Of a stretch of 64,000 bases of DNA, positions 16,899-25,299 are shown piece by piece. A program made the position numbers and the translations under genes. How positions within the stretch are numbered: the first letter of the stretch is position 1; each line of letters begins with the position of its first letter. Source of the stretch: Aliiroseovarius sp. M344 (GTDB taxonomy: Bacteria > Pseudomonadota > Alphaproteobacteria > Rhodobacterales > Rhodobacteraceae); assembly GCF_025140835.1 (NCBI RefSeq), contig NZ_CP081153.1:1984001-2048000 (forward strand), in the 5' to 3' direction. The notes beneath the pieces were generated by a model, which saw nothing but the letters and a program-made list of their open reading frames with translations, was not told the DNA's origin and searched no databases.

Positions 16899-17891
16899 CT
16901 AGGCATTGACGTCCACGACAACCCGGCCCTTGACCTTTCCCTGCAGAATATTGGCCCCCAGGCCGGGAAGGTCCTCCAGTGTCGCAGGCGTGATCATCGC
17001 CTCGAGCTTGTCCATCGGCAGGTCTTTTGCAACGCGCTGCCAAGCTCGCACGCGGTTGTCATAAGGCTGCATGACGCTATCAATGCCCAAAAGGTTCACA
17101 CCACGCAAAAGGAACGGGATGACGGTTGCAGGCAGACCAGCGCCACCGGCCAATCCGACCGCCGACACGGAAGCTCCGTATTTCATCTGGCCCAACACAC
17201 GCGCCAGCATGTCACCGCCGACAGCATCCACACAACCGGCCCATGTTTCGGCTTCAAGCGGGCGTTTGGTGGTCTCGTTCAGCTCTTCACGCGGCACAAT
17301 GGTGGTCGCGCCCAAAGATTTCAGGTAATCCACCTGATTGGGGCGGCCCGTGACAGCGGCGACTTCATAGCCAAGATTGGCCAGAATGGCAGTCGCAACG
17401 GACCCAACGCCCCCGGCAGCGCCAGTAACCAAAACAGGCCCCTGACCCGGCTTCAACCCGTGGTCTTCCAGCGCCATGACAGCCAGCATCGCCGTAAACC
17501 CTGCTGTGCCGACGGCCATAGCCTGACGTGTTGTCAAACCTTCTGGCAGCGGCACCAGCTTGTCTGCTGAAATACGCGCTTTCTGGGCATAGCCGCCCCA
17601 GGTCGCTTCACCCACACGCCAGCCGGTCAGAACGACTTTGTCACCGGGCTTGTAACGATCGTCATCCGACGCCTCGACCGTGCCCGCATAATCAATCCCC
17701 GGCACGTGGGGGTAATTGCGTACAAGCCCGCCACCCTTCGCCGACAAGCAGAGACCGTCTTTGTAGTTCACGGTGGAATATTCGACGGCAACGGTCACAT
17801 TGCCCTCGGGCAGCGTGTCTTCCCCGATCTCTTTGATCTCGGCTGCGGCCAGCCCCTCGTCGTTTTGTTCCATCACCAATGCTTTGAACAT
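16899..17891 (-). CDS. acuI: Acryloyl-CoA reductase (NADPH), AcuI
   Basis: 330 residues, medium-chain dehydrogenase of the zinc-free YhdH/AcuI branch. Reduces toxic acryloyl-CoA to propionyl-CoA with NADPH during use of DMSP or its demethylated product. Visible: EYSTVNYKDGL and PGIDYAGTVE at the N-terminus, and the NADPH loop TGAAGGVGSVA at about 159-169. Its start lies 9 bases after the dmdA stop, the same dmdA-acuI order seen in Ruegeria pomeroyi. On sequence alone a general MDR quinone reductase is possible; the context makes AcuI far more likely. Confidence 0.92.
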   Translation of the reverse strand: MFKALVMEQNDEGLAAAEIKEIGEDTLPEGNVTVAVEYSTVNYKDGLCLSAKGGGLVRNYPHVPGIDYAGTVEASDDDRYKPGDKVVLTGWRVGEATWGGYAQKARISADKLVPLPEGLTTRQAMAVGTAGFTAMLAVMALEDHGLKPGQGPVLVTGAAGGVGSVATAILANLGYEVAAVTGRPNQVDYLKSLGATTIVPREELNETTKRPLEAETWAGCVDAVGGDMLARVLGQMKYGASVSAVGLAGGAGLPATVIPFLLRGVNLLGIDSVMQPYDNRVRAWQRVAKDLPMDKLEAMITPATLEDLPGLGANILQGKVKGRVVVDVNA

Positions 17892-17900
17892 CGTCGTCTC

Positions 17901-19001
17901 CTAAATCCAAAAAGTGTCATAGACGGTCGCGGCCCGCGGTCCGTCGGGTGTCACCACATCCAGCTCAGTGCCCGCAGCCCAATGGGTCATGCGCACCATG
18001 CCGATGGCGACACCGGTGTTGAAATCGGGCGAGTTGGCGGCCGAAGTCACCTGCCCCACTTGCCGGTCCCCATCCATCAATGGCCACGCGCGGTCGCAAG
18101 GCGGCACGCCGCCCAATATCTCGATGGCGCGCACCTGTTGCACCGGACCTTCCTTGGCCACCCGGAGCAACGCGTCGCGCCCCACACAGCCAATCGCGCT
18201 TTCGGTTGAACAGAAGCGCCCCAGTCCCGCCTCGTGTGGGGTGTTTTCGCGGGTCATGTCGTTGCCATAGCTTAGAAGCCCGCCTTCGACCCGCTCGATC
18301 CCATTGGGGCAGCCTGCATGTACATCCATGCTTTTGCCTGCCTCCATCAGTGCGTTCCACAGCGGCATGCCGATGTCACTGCCCTCGACATAAATCTCGA
18401 ACCCGCCCTGCTTGGAATAGCCCGAGCGCGCCACAACCAGACTGCGCCCCTGGAACTCCAGCCGCTTATAGCGGAAGAACCGGATATCGCGCACCGCATC
18501 GCCAAAGACAGCGGCCGCCAGATCGTCCGATTTGGGACCCTGAATGGCCAAAGGGGACACGTCGGGCTCATCGACCAGCACATCCAGCCGGAACCCATAG
18601 GCCAGCCCTTTGACCCAGAACAGCAGATCACTGTCAGCGATCGAGATCCAGAACCGGTCCTCGGCCAGCTTCACCGCCACAGGGTCGTTCAGCATGCCCC
18701 CGGTCTCGTCGACCATGGGGACATAGAAACACTGCCCGTCCTGCATCTTGCTCAAATCCCGCGGGGTCAGCATCTGGATCAGGCGGGCGGCGTCGGGGCC
18801 ACGCACCTCGACCTGTCGCTCGCAGGCCACGTCCCAGACCTGTACCGCGTCCTTCAGGTGGCGATAGTCTTCTTCCACCGACCGAAAGACGGTCGGCAGC
18901 AGCATATGGTTATAAACTGTGTAGCCCTTCACCCCTGCGGCTTCGACACCGGCAGAGAAAGGTGTGCGCCGCAAGCGGCGGGACGGAGAAATCTTGGCCA
19001 T
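17901..19001 (-). CDS. dmdA: Dimethylsulfoniopropionate demethylase DmdA
   Basis: 366 residues from ATG 19001 (MAKISPSRRLRRTPF), with GGGAG upstream; an in-frame extension to 19055 is rejected. It transfers a methyl group from DMSP to tetrahydrofolate, giving methylmercaptopropionate and 5-methyl-THF. Glycine-cleavage T-protein fold; features of DmdA rather than GcvT are YTVYNHMLLPTVFRSVEEDY, MLNDPVAVKLAED, SIADSDLLFWVKGL and SYGNDMTRENTPHE. It lies between a DUF1326 gene (32 bases upstream) and acuI (9 bases downstream), so it is read as part of one operon controlled from the GntR-flanked promoter at 20.5 kb. Confidence 0.93.
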   Translation of the reverse strand: MAKISPSRRLRRTPFSAGVEAAGVKGYTVYNHMLLPTVFRSVEEDYRHLKDAVQVWDVACERQVEVRGPDAARLIQMLTPRDLSKMQDGQCFYVPMVDETGGMLNDPVAVKLAEDRFWISIADSDLLFWVKGLAYGFRLDVLVDEPDVSPLAIQGPKSDDLAAAVFGDAVRDIRFFRYKRLEFQGRSLVVARSGYSKQGGFEIYVEGSDIGMPLWNALMEAGKSMDVHAGCPNGIERVEGGLLSYGNDMTRENTPHEAGLGRFCSTESAIGCVGRDALLRVAKEGPVQQVRAIEILGGVPPCDRAWPLMDGDRQVGQVTSAANSPDFNTGVAIGMVRMTHWAAGTELDVVTPDGPRAATVYDTFWI

Positions 19002-19033
19002 GGGTCGCGCTCCCGTAGGGTCCACCGGCCGCG

Positions 19034-19666
19034 TTAGCGACCGGGGCCTTTCCAATCGATTTGGCAGATTTCAGCGGATTTTCCGTCGAAGTCCCATACA
19101 CGGCCAAAAGCACGCACCTTCGCCACATTGGCCTTGGCAACGGTGATGTCCGGACCCATCCAGTAATTGGTGTTGGTGATCACCTGATCGGCGCCGCCTT
19201 TACCGGGGACGGGTTCGATCTCGCCTTTGATCGCTTTGCCAACCATAAGACGACGCTTGTTGCCTTCAGTCTCGAAGGTCACAGGCGCACGTTCGGCACC
19301 AAGGAATTCGCTGACCAACATCTTAAACAATCCAGTGGTGCCTTTGGCAGCGCCTGTGAAGATGTGGCACAGCGCTTCAAACGCGGCATCATTAGCGCGC
19401 TCGTCGATGTAAGCGGCGGCTTTCCAGTTGCCGCGCCCCATCCGGCCGGGGATTTCCAACAGCAAACCGACATTCAGACCCGACAGGTCCTCGCCGCCAT
19501 AGTTGCCTTCGTCAATGCGGATGCCCGCCCAGCCCATGCAATAGCCCTCGGTCGGGGGGTGGTCGCCAAGGCTGACTACGCAGGGACAAAAGACCGTGCA
19601 GTTACAGTTGAGGATCAATTCCCCTTTGATGGCCCATTCGACCTGACCAATTTCACTTCCGTCCAT
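19034..19666 (-). CDS. DUF1326 protein with N-terminal cysteine cluster
   Basis: 210 residues from ATG 19666, with GGGAGGA 5 bases upstream. DUF1326 has no established function. A cluster of cysteines sits near the N-terminus (C21, C23, C27, C29 in NCNCTVFCPC, and C43), which suggests metal binding or redox chemistry. No signal peptide. The upstream DUF2182 membrane gene ends one base before this start, so the two are translated together; DUF1326/DUF2182 pairs are common. It lies directly ahead of dmdA. Its role in DMSP metabolism is untested and is only suggested by shared transcription. Confidence 0.85.
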   Translation of the reverse strand: MDGSEIGQVEWAIKGELILNCNCTVFCPCVVSLGDHPPTEGYCMGWAGIRIDEGNYGGEDLSGLNVGLLLEIPGRMGRGNWKAAAYIDERANDAAFEALCHIFTGAAKGTTGLFKMLVSEFLGAERAPVTFETEGNKRRLMVGKAIKGEIEPVPGKGGADQVITNTNYWMGPDITVAKANVAKVRAFGRVWDFDGKSAEICQIDWKGPGR

Positions 19667-19667
19667 G

Positions 19668-20447
19668 TTATCCTCCCTGGACAAGTGCCACGACCCCGCC
19701 CGCAATCAGCGCCCAGCCCAGTGGGCGGGTCAGATAGCGGCCAAGCTCCGGCAGTTTTTCAAAAATCATGATGAGTGTGGCGAGCCCCATGAAGGCGAGG
19801 TTCATCACCCCACCGACAAAGCCCAAAAGCATCAGCGCCCAGCAACAGCCAAGGCAGATCGCGCCCAAGCGCAGACCAAGGGCTGCGTCGTTCCAACGGG
19901 TCTCGCGCCAGTATTGCATGAAGAACGCCATCGGCTGGCGGCACTGGCTCAGGCAGCTGTCTTTGAGGGACGAGAATTGATACGCCCCGGCCCCGATCAA
20001 CAGCGCACCGGTCAGCCATGGCGAGATGCTTTGCCCCAAAGGCGACAGAAGCCCCGCGCGAAACAGAACCAGTTGCCCGGCGGCGGCGATGGCGGCAAAG
20101 CCCAGCCAGATGACCAGATAACCCGCGATCAGTTCCAGAAACCCGCGCCGGGACCCTGCGCCCGAGGCGATCAGATCGTCATAGGTGGCGAAGGTTGGCA
20201 GCGCGGTCGGGGCCATCATCGCGGCCGACATCACCGCCCACATGGCAAACAGCCCCAGAAACCCCGCCTTGTCTGGTTCAACCACACAAAGCGAGCGCCA
20301 GAAATCTGCCCCGTAGATGCGTGAGAGTTCCAGAGCATTGGGCGGCAGCGCCATCGCGTAAAGCAGAACCCAGCCCACAAGGATCAGGCCAAACAGCGCC
20401 AGCCAATGCGGCGCGCTCATGGTTCTTATCCTTGACGAAACGGACAT
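19668..20447 (-). CDS. DUF2182 multi-spanning membrane protein (predicted metal-binding)
   Basis: 259 residues from ATG 20447 with GGGGGA 3 bases upstream; a second ATG at 20420 is possible. Six or seven hydrophobic segments place it in the inner membrane. Paired cysteines near or in membrane segments, CLSQC at about 167-171 and GCCWALML near 200, fit the metal-binding prediction for DUF2182. First gene of a run DUF2182-DUF1326-dmdA-acuI. Its promoter region is shared with the divergent gntR gene and contains two TGTCNGACA sites. Function unknown. Confidence 0.85.
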   Translation of the reverse strand: MSVSSRIRTMSAPHWLALFGLILVGWVLLYAMALPPNALELSRIYGADFWRSLCVVEPDKAGFLGLFAMWAVMSAAMMAPTALPTFATYDDLIASGAGSRRGFLELIAGYLVIWLGFAAIAAAGQLVLFRAGLLSPLGQSISPWLTGALLIGAGAYQFSSLKDSCLSQCRQPMAFFMQYWRETRWNDAALGLRLGAICLGCCWALMLLGFVGGVMNLAFMGLATLIMIFEKLPELGRYLTRPLGWALIAGGVVALVQGG

Positions 20448-20476
20448 GGTTCCCCCATCTTGCGAGTCGGAATGAT

Positions 20477-20520
20477 AATGTCTGACAATTGACCGAGGGG
20501 CAAGTAATTGTCAGACAATT
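20477..20520. promoter_or_regulatory. Two GntR-type operators, TGTCNGACA, 30 bases apart
   Basis: The palindromic core TGTCTGACA (20479-20487) recurs as TGTCAGACA (20509-20517). The second copy sits in a 15-base perfect dyad, AATTGTC-A-GACAATT at 20506-20520. The spacing of 30 bases between centres is about three helical turns, suited to co-operative binding on one face. Both lie in the 88-base gap between the DUF2182 and gntR start codons. The likely binder is the adjacent GntR/FCD regulator, acting on both its own gene and the dmdA operon. Confidence 0.8.
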
Positions 20521-20535
20521 GAGGAGTGACGTAGC

Positions 20536-21267
20536 GTGAAAACCGATTTGGACGACAATCAGGACCTGTCAAAGCAGATCGCCGAAGCCATTCGCGACGC
20601 GATTATTGAGGGTGGCTTGATCGTCGACCAACGCCTGCCATCCGAGGCGGATCTATGCGAGAAATTCGACGTGGGCCGGTCAACCGTGCGCGAGGCGCTG
20701 AAGCGCTTGGCCGCCCAGAACCTGATCCGCACCCAACGGGGCGCGTCCGGCGGGGCCTTCGTGAACCGCATGTCCTTTGAAGAAGCCTATGATCAGCAGA
20801 TTACCACCTCGACCCTGCTTTTGTCGATGAACCAGGTGGATTTTGAGACCGCATGCGAGGCGCGCTATGCGTTGGAACGTGCCTGCGCGCCACTTTCGGC
20901 AGAACGGCGGACGGCTGACCATCTGGCCACCATGCGCGCCGAGGTTCACAGACAAAGCCAGCCCGGCCTGACGGACGAAGCCTTTTGCGCCTCGGACGTG
21001 GCCTTTCACCGGGCACTGGTCGACGGGGCGGGCAATCCGGTGCTGTCCTACCAACTGGCAGGGGCTGTCGAGGCGATGCAGCCGCTGATGAACATGATCA
21101 CCTACACGCAAAGGGATCGGGACCGGATCGTAGAGCTTCACACCCGGCTGGCGGATGCCATTGAGGGTCAGGATGGTCCGAAGGCCGAAGCCAGTCTGGG
21201 ACAATTGGCAGAATATACGGTTGAACTTGGCCGCAGTCGGTTGACCCAATCCAAAACCCGCAGCTAG
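20536..21267 (+). CDS. GntR/FadR-family (FCD) transcriptional regulator
   Basis: 243 residues from GTG 20536, with GAGGAG 9 bases upstream. N-terminal winged helix (about 10-75; RLPSEADLCEKFDVGRSTVREALKRL is split here by helix) and a C-terminal FCD effector domain (about 90-225), with the metal-type DVAFHRAL (Asp-x3-His) segment and later His residues. It is divergent from the DUF2182-DUF1326-dmdA-acuI operon and has two matching operators between them. Inference: autoregulated repressor of DMSP demethylation genes. The effector is unknown; acryloyl-CoA-related or DMSP-related acids are candidates. A dead second copy of its C-terminal half lies at 22.5 kb. Confidence 0.92.
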   Translation: MKTDLDDNQDLSKQIAEAIRDAIIEGGLIVDQRLPSEADLCEKFDVGRSTVREALKRLAAQNLIRTQRGASGGAFVNRMSFEEAYDQQITTSTLLLSMNQVDFETACEARYALERACAPLSAERRTADHLATMRAEVHRQSQPGLTDEAFCASDVAFHRALVDGAGNPVLSYQLAGAVEAMQPLMNMITYTQRDRDRIVELHTRLADAIEGQDGPKAEASLGQLAEYTVELGRSRLTQSKTRS

Positions 21268-21315
21268 ATTTTCGTCATCGACTGCCTTTTCTGACCGGAA
21301 GCGAGTGAACGGAAA

Positions 21316-21345
21316 GACCCGGCCTGCGCAAAGGCACGCCGGGTC
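21316..21345. terminator. Hairpin terminator between convergent gntR and CAP-protein genes
   Basis: GACCCGGC at 21316-21323 pairs with GCCGGGTC at 21338-21345 around a 14-base loop. On the minus strand it is followed by TTTCCGTT and on the plus strand by an AT-rich stretch, so it could serve both convergent genes. The T-runs are weak. Confidence 0.6.
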
Positions 21346-21358
21346 ATACAGATTAGTT

Positions 21359-22294
21359 TCAGGCCACGTCATACATCCAGCAAGCCGGGACCATATCCTG
21401 ATCGTTGGCTTCATCGGCGTCTTGCGTCACATCCACGACATCAACCACGTCGACTTTTGGGGCATTAGCGTCGCCATCTGCGGTGTCAACGTCCTCATCT
21501 GCCTCGCCGTCAAAGTCCCAGTTGCCAAGCTGCTCAATCAACCACTCGATGCCATCCAGCAGATCCTGACTGTCCTCGACATTCTCGACAAAGACGAAAA
21601 TGTCGCTGTCACCGTCGCCATCGCGATCCGCTTCAAAAAGCCATGAAACATCCCAAGGCTGTTCGGCGTCTTCTGGGCCGGGCGTTTCAGGCTCCGGCTG
21701 AGGATCGGGCACCGGTTGGGGATCAGGCTCCGGTTGCGGGTCCGGCTCAGGCTGAGGTTCGGGCTCTGGTTGCGGGTGCGGTTCCGGTTGCGGGTCCGGC
21801 TGAGGTTCGGGCTCCGGTTGCGGGACAGGTTCTGAGGTGTCCGCATCCGTAACGCCAAAGTTCTGGGTTACCATCACACCATCAAAGGTGAAGCCACCTT
21901 CGGTGAACACCCCTTCTTCGATGCCGATCCCGATATCAGTGAAGTCCGGGTTCAGGATATTCGCGCGATGCCCGGGGCTTTGCATCAGACCTTCGTGCAA
22001 CTGCACAACGTCATCTGAAATCCCCTCTTCCCCGCGCTCGCTTTGCCAAGCGATATTCTCGGCTGATCCGTAATTGCCTTCGAACGGATAGCTGGCACTG
22101 GCCATCCGTTCATGTGGCGACGAACCATTCTGCCCGGTATGGGAAAACTGGTTGGAATCCAACATCCATTTGCTGTGATCCTCGCTGGAATCATTCAACA
22201 ATCCGTTGAACGTCAGCGCGTTCAATCCGGCGCTGTCGCGTTCCTTGTTAATGAGGTCCAGCATCTGCTGTTCGAATTGATTTGGTAGAGACAT
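21359..22294 (-). CDS. CAP-domain (SCP/PR1-like) protein with Pro-Glu repeat and acidic tail
   Basis: 311 residues from ATG 22294 with GGAGGA 6 bases upstream; the frame upstream to 22516 has no start signal. Residues 5-150 are a bacterial CAP domain ([48 protein letters not shown]). Residues 155-204 are an almost uninterrupted Pro-x repeat of PEP, PQP and PDP units. Residues 210-311 are very acidic and contain a calcium-loop-like DRDGDGDSD (about 223-231). No N-terminal signal peptide is visible, so if it is exported a C-terminal (type I) route is likely. The function of bacterial CAP proteins is poorly known. Confidence 0.85.
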   Translation of the reverse strand: MSLPNQFEQQMLDLINKERDSAGLNALTFNGLLNDSSEDHSKWMLDSNQFSHTGQNGSSPHERMASASYPFEGNYGSAENIAWQSERGEEGISDDVVQLHEGLMQSPGHRANILNPDFTDIGIGIEEGVFTEGGFTFDGVMVTQNFGVTDADTSEPVPQPEPEPQPDPQPEPHPQPEPEPQPEPDPQPEPDPQPVPDPQPEPETPGPEDAEQPWDVSWLFEADRDGDGDSDIFVFVENVEDSQDLLDGIEWLIEQLGNWDFDGEADEDVDTADGDANAPKVDVVDVVDVTQDADEANDQDMVPACWMYDVA

Positions 22295-22451
22295 GGGGTT
22301 CCTCCATTGGTTCCATGTGAGTGGTCCGTTACAAAGACCTCCTCTGTCCCACCGCCTCAACACGTGGCAAATCGCCGCCGAAAAATCGGCTTCCACTCGC
22401 CAGAACGCGCGGGTCAACACCGCGACAAATCGCTGAGAAAATTGTTGCTGA

Positions 22452-22700
22452 GCCTTGGCTGCAAACCGCCATTCAGGGGGTCTGGCCAACGGCGCCGACA
22501 ATCCGGTGTAGCACAATCAATTGGCGTGGGCCGTGAAGGCATTGCAGCCGCTGATGAACATGACCACCTATACGCAAAGGGAACGGGAGCGGATCGTTGC
22601 TATTCATACCGACATCGCAAACGCGATCGAACGGCAAGATTCAGGTGCCGTCAGCACGCACCTGAGCAATTTGGAAGCCGAAACCCAGAAGCTTGCTTAA
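22452..22700 (+). pseudogene. Remnant of a second GntR/FCD regulator gene
   Basis: Reading the plus strand in the frame ending at TAA 22698-22700 gives a sequence closely matching the last third of the GntR protein encoded at 20536. ALQPLMNMTTYTQRERERIV here matches AMQPLMNMITYTQRDRDRIV there, and NGADNPV matches DGAGNPV. An in-frame stop (TAG) follows that NPV, and further stops lie upstream. Weaker similarity may extend back to about 22365 through frameshifts. It is a decayed duplicate of gntR lying on the far side of the CAP gene, with no start or promoter. Confidence 0.85.
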
Positions 22701-22791
22701 AACACTTTCGCGGCGCTCCGTTGAATTAGACAGACCGAACTCAGCCGAATGTGCTAAACTGCCACCAATCATTGAAATGGGGGGGAGCGCT

Positions 22792-23406
22792 ATGGGCCTG
22801 AAAGTTGTTGGAACTGGTTTTGGGCGAACGGGCACGGATTCTATGCGAGAAGCTTTGAATATTCTGGGCTTTGGCCCAACCCACCACATGTTCGAAGTGA
22901 TAGACAGTCAGACACAGACCGATTTGTGGCGCGAGGTTGTTAGCGGCGGCGCGCCGGACTGGGACAAGCTGTTTGCTGGATTTTTCGCCTGCGTGGACTG
23001 GCCATCGGCTCATTACTGGCGTGAACTTGTTCAACGTTACCCCGACGCCAAAGTGATCCTGACCACGCGCCCCGCTGACGCTTGGTGGCGCAGTATTGAT
23101 AAGACCATTCTGCAATACACCAACGCCCCAGACAGCCCCGACAACGTCTTTTCGCAAAAACTTGTCGGTGACCAGGTGTTCGGCGGGCGCCCCGTGACAC
23201 GCGACCGCGCAATCTCGGTTTATGAGGCGCACCAGAAATCCGTGATCCGCGAAGTCGCGAGTGACCGCCTTCTGGTCTATAAAGTCGGCGATGGTTGGAA
23301 GCCGTTGTGCCGACATCTGGGTGTTGATGTCCCGGACCAGCCCTTTCCGAACAGGAATGCAAAAGAGGGGTTTCACGACCGCGCAAATGCGCCTCCAACA
23401 TCCTGA
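22792..23406 (+). CDS. Sulfotransferase-family protein
   Basis: 204 residues from ATG 22792, with GGGGGAG 5 bases upstream. The N-terminal strand-loop GTGFGRTGTDSM (about 7-18) is the PAPS 5'-phosphosulfate loop of the sulfotransferase fold. VILTTRPADAWW near 85-96 is the 3'-phosphate segment, and an EALNILGFGPTHHMFEV segment is typical of the short Sulfotransfer_4 group. It would move sulfate from PAPS to an unknown acceptor, in the cytoplasm. The acceptor cannot be inferred from neighbours: the GntR relic lies before it and ssrA after it. Confidence 0.85.
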   Translation: MGLKVVGTGFGRTGTDSMREALNILGFGPTHHMFEVIDSQTQTDLWREVVSGGAPDWDKLFAGFFACVDWPSAHYWRELVQRYPDAKVILTTRPADAWWRSIDKTILQYTNAPDSPDNVFSQKLVGDQVFGGRPVTRDRAISVYEAHQKSVIREVASDRLLVYKVGDGWKPLCRHLGVDVPDQPFPNRNAKEGFHDRANAPPTS

Positions 23407-23448
23407 CTATTTTTGTGATCTCGCAGAAAAATTACTCTCACGATCAGT

Positions 23449-23477
23449 TTGCAACTGCGCGTCCGTCACCTTATATA
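23449..23477 (+). promoter_or_regulatory. Sigma-70-type promoter of ssrA
   Basis: TTGCAA at 23449-23454 and TATATA at 23472-23477, spaced by 17 bases, placing the transcript start near 23485. It lies just upstream of the first structured part of the tmRNA gene. Confidence 0.75.
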
Positions 23478-23484
23478 TGTAATG

Positions 23485-23800
23485 TTCCTTCGGGGACTAT
23501 GGACATAAACGCGCTCGTAATAAGCGGATCGGACCCGGGGGCGGTACCCGGCGTCTCCACCAAACATCCTTCATTTGGGGATCATGGGGACGAAATAGGA
23601 TCGACGGACGTCTAAAGGGGTTTGCTTTGTTTCGGTGAGTTACCACCGTTATCGGTACATTCAAGCTAGTTGCAAATGACAACAAAGCTCCGGCTATGGC
23701 TCTGGCTGCGTAAGCAGTTCGAGTTGCCGATTTAAGTCCTTGCGCTTAGCAGCGTAAGGCGGGGTTCGCAGGCACCTGGCAACAGAAGCCTGCACTTCCA
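23485..23800 (+). ncRNA. ssrA: tmRNA, circularly permuted two-piece form
   Basis: Rescues stalled ribosomes and tags the stalled protein for ClpXP. The acceptor piece comes first and ends GGCGTCTCCACCA (to about 23564). After a spacer of about 25 bases the coding piece begins GGGGACGAAATAGGATCGACG near 23588. GGGGACG pairs with CGTCTCC to rebuild the alanine-type acceptor stem, the hallmark of alphaproteobacterial tmRNA. The tag frame 23672-23713 encodes ANDNKAPAMALAA and then a stop, with the resume codon GCA preceded by CTAGTT. Pseudoknot-like GC-rich hairpins follow. The 5' end is set by the promoter and the 3' end is approximate. Confidence 0.93.
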
Positions 23801-23914
23801 TTTCCTTGTCGGCCCTCTTCCCGCTTTTTGAGGCGTTGGTTACGCATCCTTAAGGGTTCACCCCTAAGTTTTGACGAGAGAACCCGCAAACAACGTAATA
23901 GGAAGGAACGCCGC

Positions 23915-24340
23915 GTGTCCCCTTTGGAACTTCTGAAAGAATGGTATGACAGCGTCTGGGTCAAACAGGACCTTGACGCTATTGACCGCTTGTTCACCCC
24001 TGACATCGAAGCGCAGGGCATGATTGATTTTGGCGTCGGCCCGGAGGACTTCCGGGTGTTGGCCGAAGCGATGTTGGCACAGGTAGAGGTCAACGAGATC
24101 CGGTTCGACCGCGAAGTCGAGTTGGGCGACTGGGTCTGGGTGACGTTCACCGCCCACGCGGTCACGCTGGCAAACCGCGCCCCGGTTCAGGCCACGGGGC
24201 AAATCATGGCCCGTATCAATGGCGGCAAGATCGTCGAAGCTTATAATCAAGTCGATTTCCTGACTTTCCTTGAACAACTGGGCTATCTGCCCCCAGACAG
24301 TCTTGCCTTGTGTCTGTCCGGCGAAGGGATTGCTGCGTGA
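23915..24340 (+). CDS. NTF2/SnoaL-like domain protein
   Basis: 141 residues from GTG 23915, preceded by GGAAGG at -11; the frame back to 23828 runs into the ssrA 3' region. Alpha+beta cone fold: LELLKEWYDSVWVKQDLDAIDRLFTPDIEAQGM starts like SnoaL-type proteins (residues 3-35), and GKIVEAYNQVDFLTFLEQLG ends the cone. Proteins of this type bind or isomerise small molecules; no catalytic set can be named. It precedes the chrB-like gene by 143 bases. Function unknown. Confidence 0.75.
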   Translation: MSPLELLKEWYDSVWVKQDLDAIDRLFTPDIEAQGMIDFGVGPEDFRVLAEAMLAQVEVNEIRFDREVELGDWVWVTFTAHAVTLANRAPVQATGQIMARINGGKIVEAYNQVDFLTFLEQLGYLPPDSLALCLSGEGIAA

Positions 24341-24483
24341 TCGGCTGCATCGCTTTCACGCGCGCTCTTGACCGCGGCCCCCAGGCTCTGGCACTTATTA
24401 TGCATGGGGTCAGCGACACCACCCCGTGAGGCTAAGGCTTGAGGTTCGCATCCATCGCCACGCTGATTGAAGGATGCCAAGCC

Positions 24484-25299
24484 ATGCCTGCTTTTTCCGA
24501 AATTTTGCCCGCTCAACTGATGCGTCTTATCGGCACGCCTGACGCGCCGATCTTGATCGATGTCTCAATCGACGCAGACTTTGACGCGGACCCGTACCTT
24601 ATTCCCGGTGCCTGTCGCCAACCTCACACAGATATTCGGGCACTCTTGCCTGACGTGTCTGGCCGATCGGTTGTCACTGTTTGCCAAAAAGGCGGCAAAC
24701 TCAGCCACGGTGCCGCAGCGCTGCTGCGCAACGAGGGTGTCCATGCCGAGGCGCTGGCCGGCGGCAATTTCGCCTGGCGAGACGCCAAATTTCCTCGTAT
24801 CCCTGCGGCTTCTCTGCCGGAGCCCGTCGATGGCGCGACGCTTTGGGTGACCCGCCACCGTCCCAAGATTGACCGCATCGCTTGTCCTTGGCTCATTCGC
24901 CGATTTGTTGATCCCGCCGCGCGTTTCCTTTTTGTGCCGCCTGCGCAGGTTCTCGATGTGGCAAACCGCTACGGCGCGACGCCATTTGACGTAGAAAAAG
25001 CTTTCTGGTCGCATCGCGGCGCGCGCTGCAGTTTTGATACGATGGTCGAGGAATTCGCGCTGACAACCCCGGCACTTACGCGGCTTGCTAAGGTCGTACG
25101 GGCCGCCGACACCAATACGCTTGGCGATATCCCCGAAGCCGCGGGGCTTCTGGCCATTTCCGTCGGTCTGTCACGCCAATACAAGGACGACACTGCGCAG
25201 CTTGAGGCGGCGCTTCCCTTATATGACGCGTTTTATCGTTGGGCCCGCGACGGTGCGGATGAAACCCATGACTGGCCCGACAATCGAGGCGTTAAATGA
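24484..25299 (+). CDS. chrB: ChrB-type chromate resistance protein with N-terminal rhodanese domain
   Basis: 271 residues from ATG 24484 (MPAFSEIL); GAAGGA lies about 10 bases upstream. Residues 1-105 are a rhodanese-like domain with active Cys in VTVCQKGGKLSHG. Residues 115-271 match the ChrB C-terminal domain, beginning LWVTRHRPKIDRIACPWLIRRF, with D and H residues suitable for metal binding. Its stop overlaps the chrA start by 4 bases, so the two are translationally coupled. In other systems ChrB acts as a chromate-responsive regulator or accessory factor of ChrA. The rhodanese fusion suggests a sulfur or oxyanion chemistry step, which is inference. Confidence 0.85.
   Translation: MPAFSEILPAQLMRLIGTPDAPILIDVSIDADFDADPYLIPGACRQPHTDIRALLPDVSGRSVVTVCQKGGKLSHGAAALLRNEGVHAEALAGGNFAWRDAKFPRIPAASLPEPVDGATLWVTRHRPKIDRIACPWLIRRFVDPAARFLFVPPAQVLDVANRYGATPFDVEKAFWSHRGARCSFDTMVEEFALTTPALTRLAKVVRAADTNTLGDIPEAAGLLAISVGLSRQYKDDTAQLEAALPLYDAFYRWARDGADETHDWPDNRGVK

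Noticed and set aside
21683..21832. Short repeats that could suggest CRISPR
   Set aside because: They are in-frame codons for the Pro-Glu repeat of the CAP protein; units are 6-12 bases without spacers.
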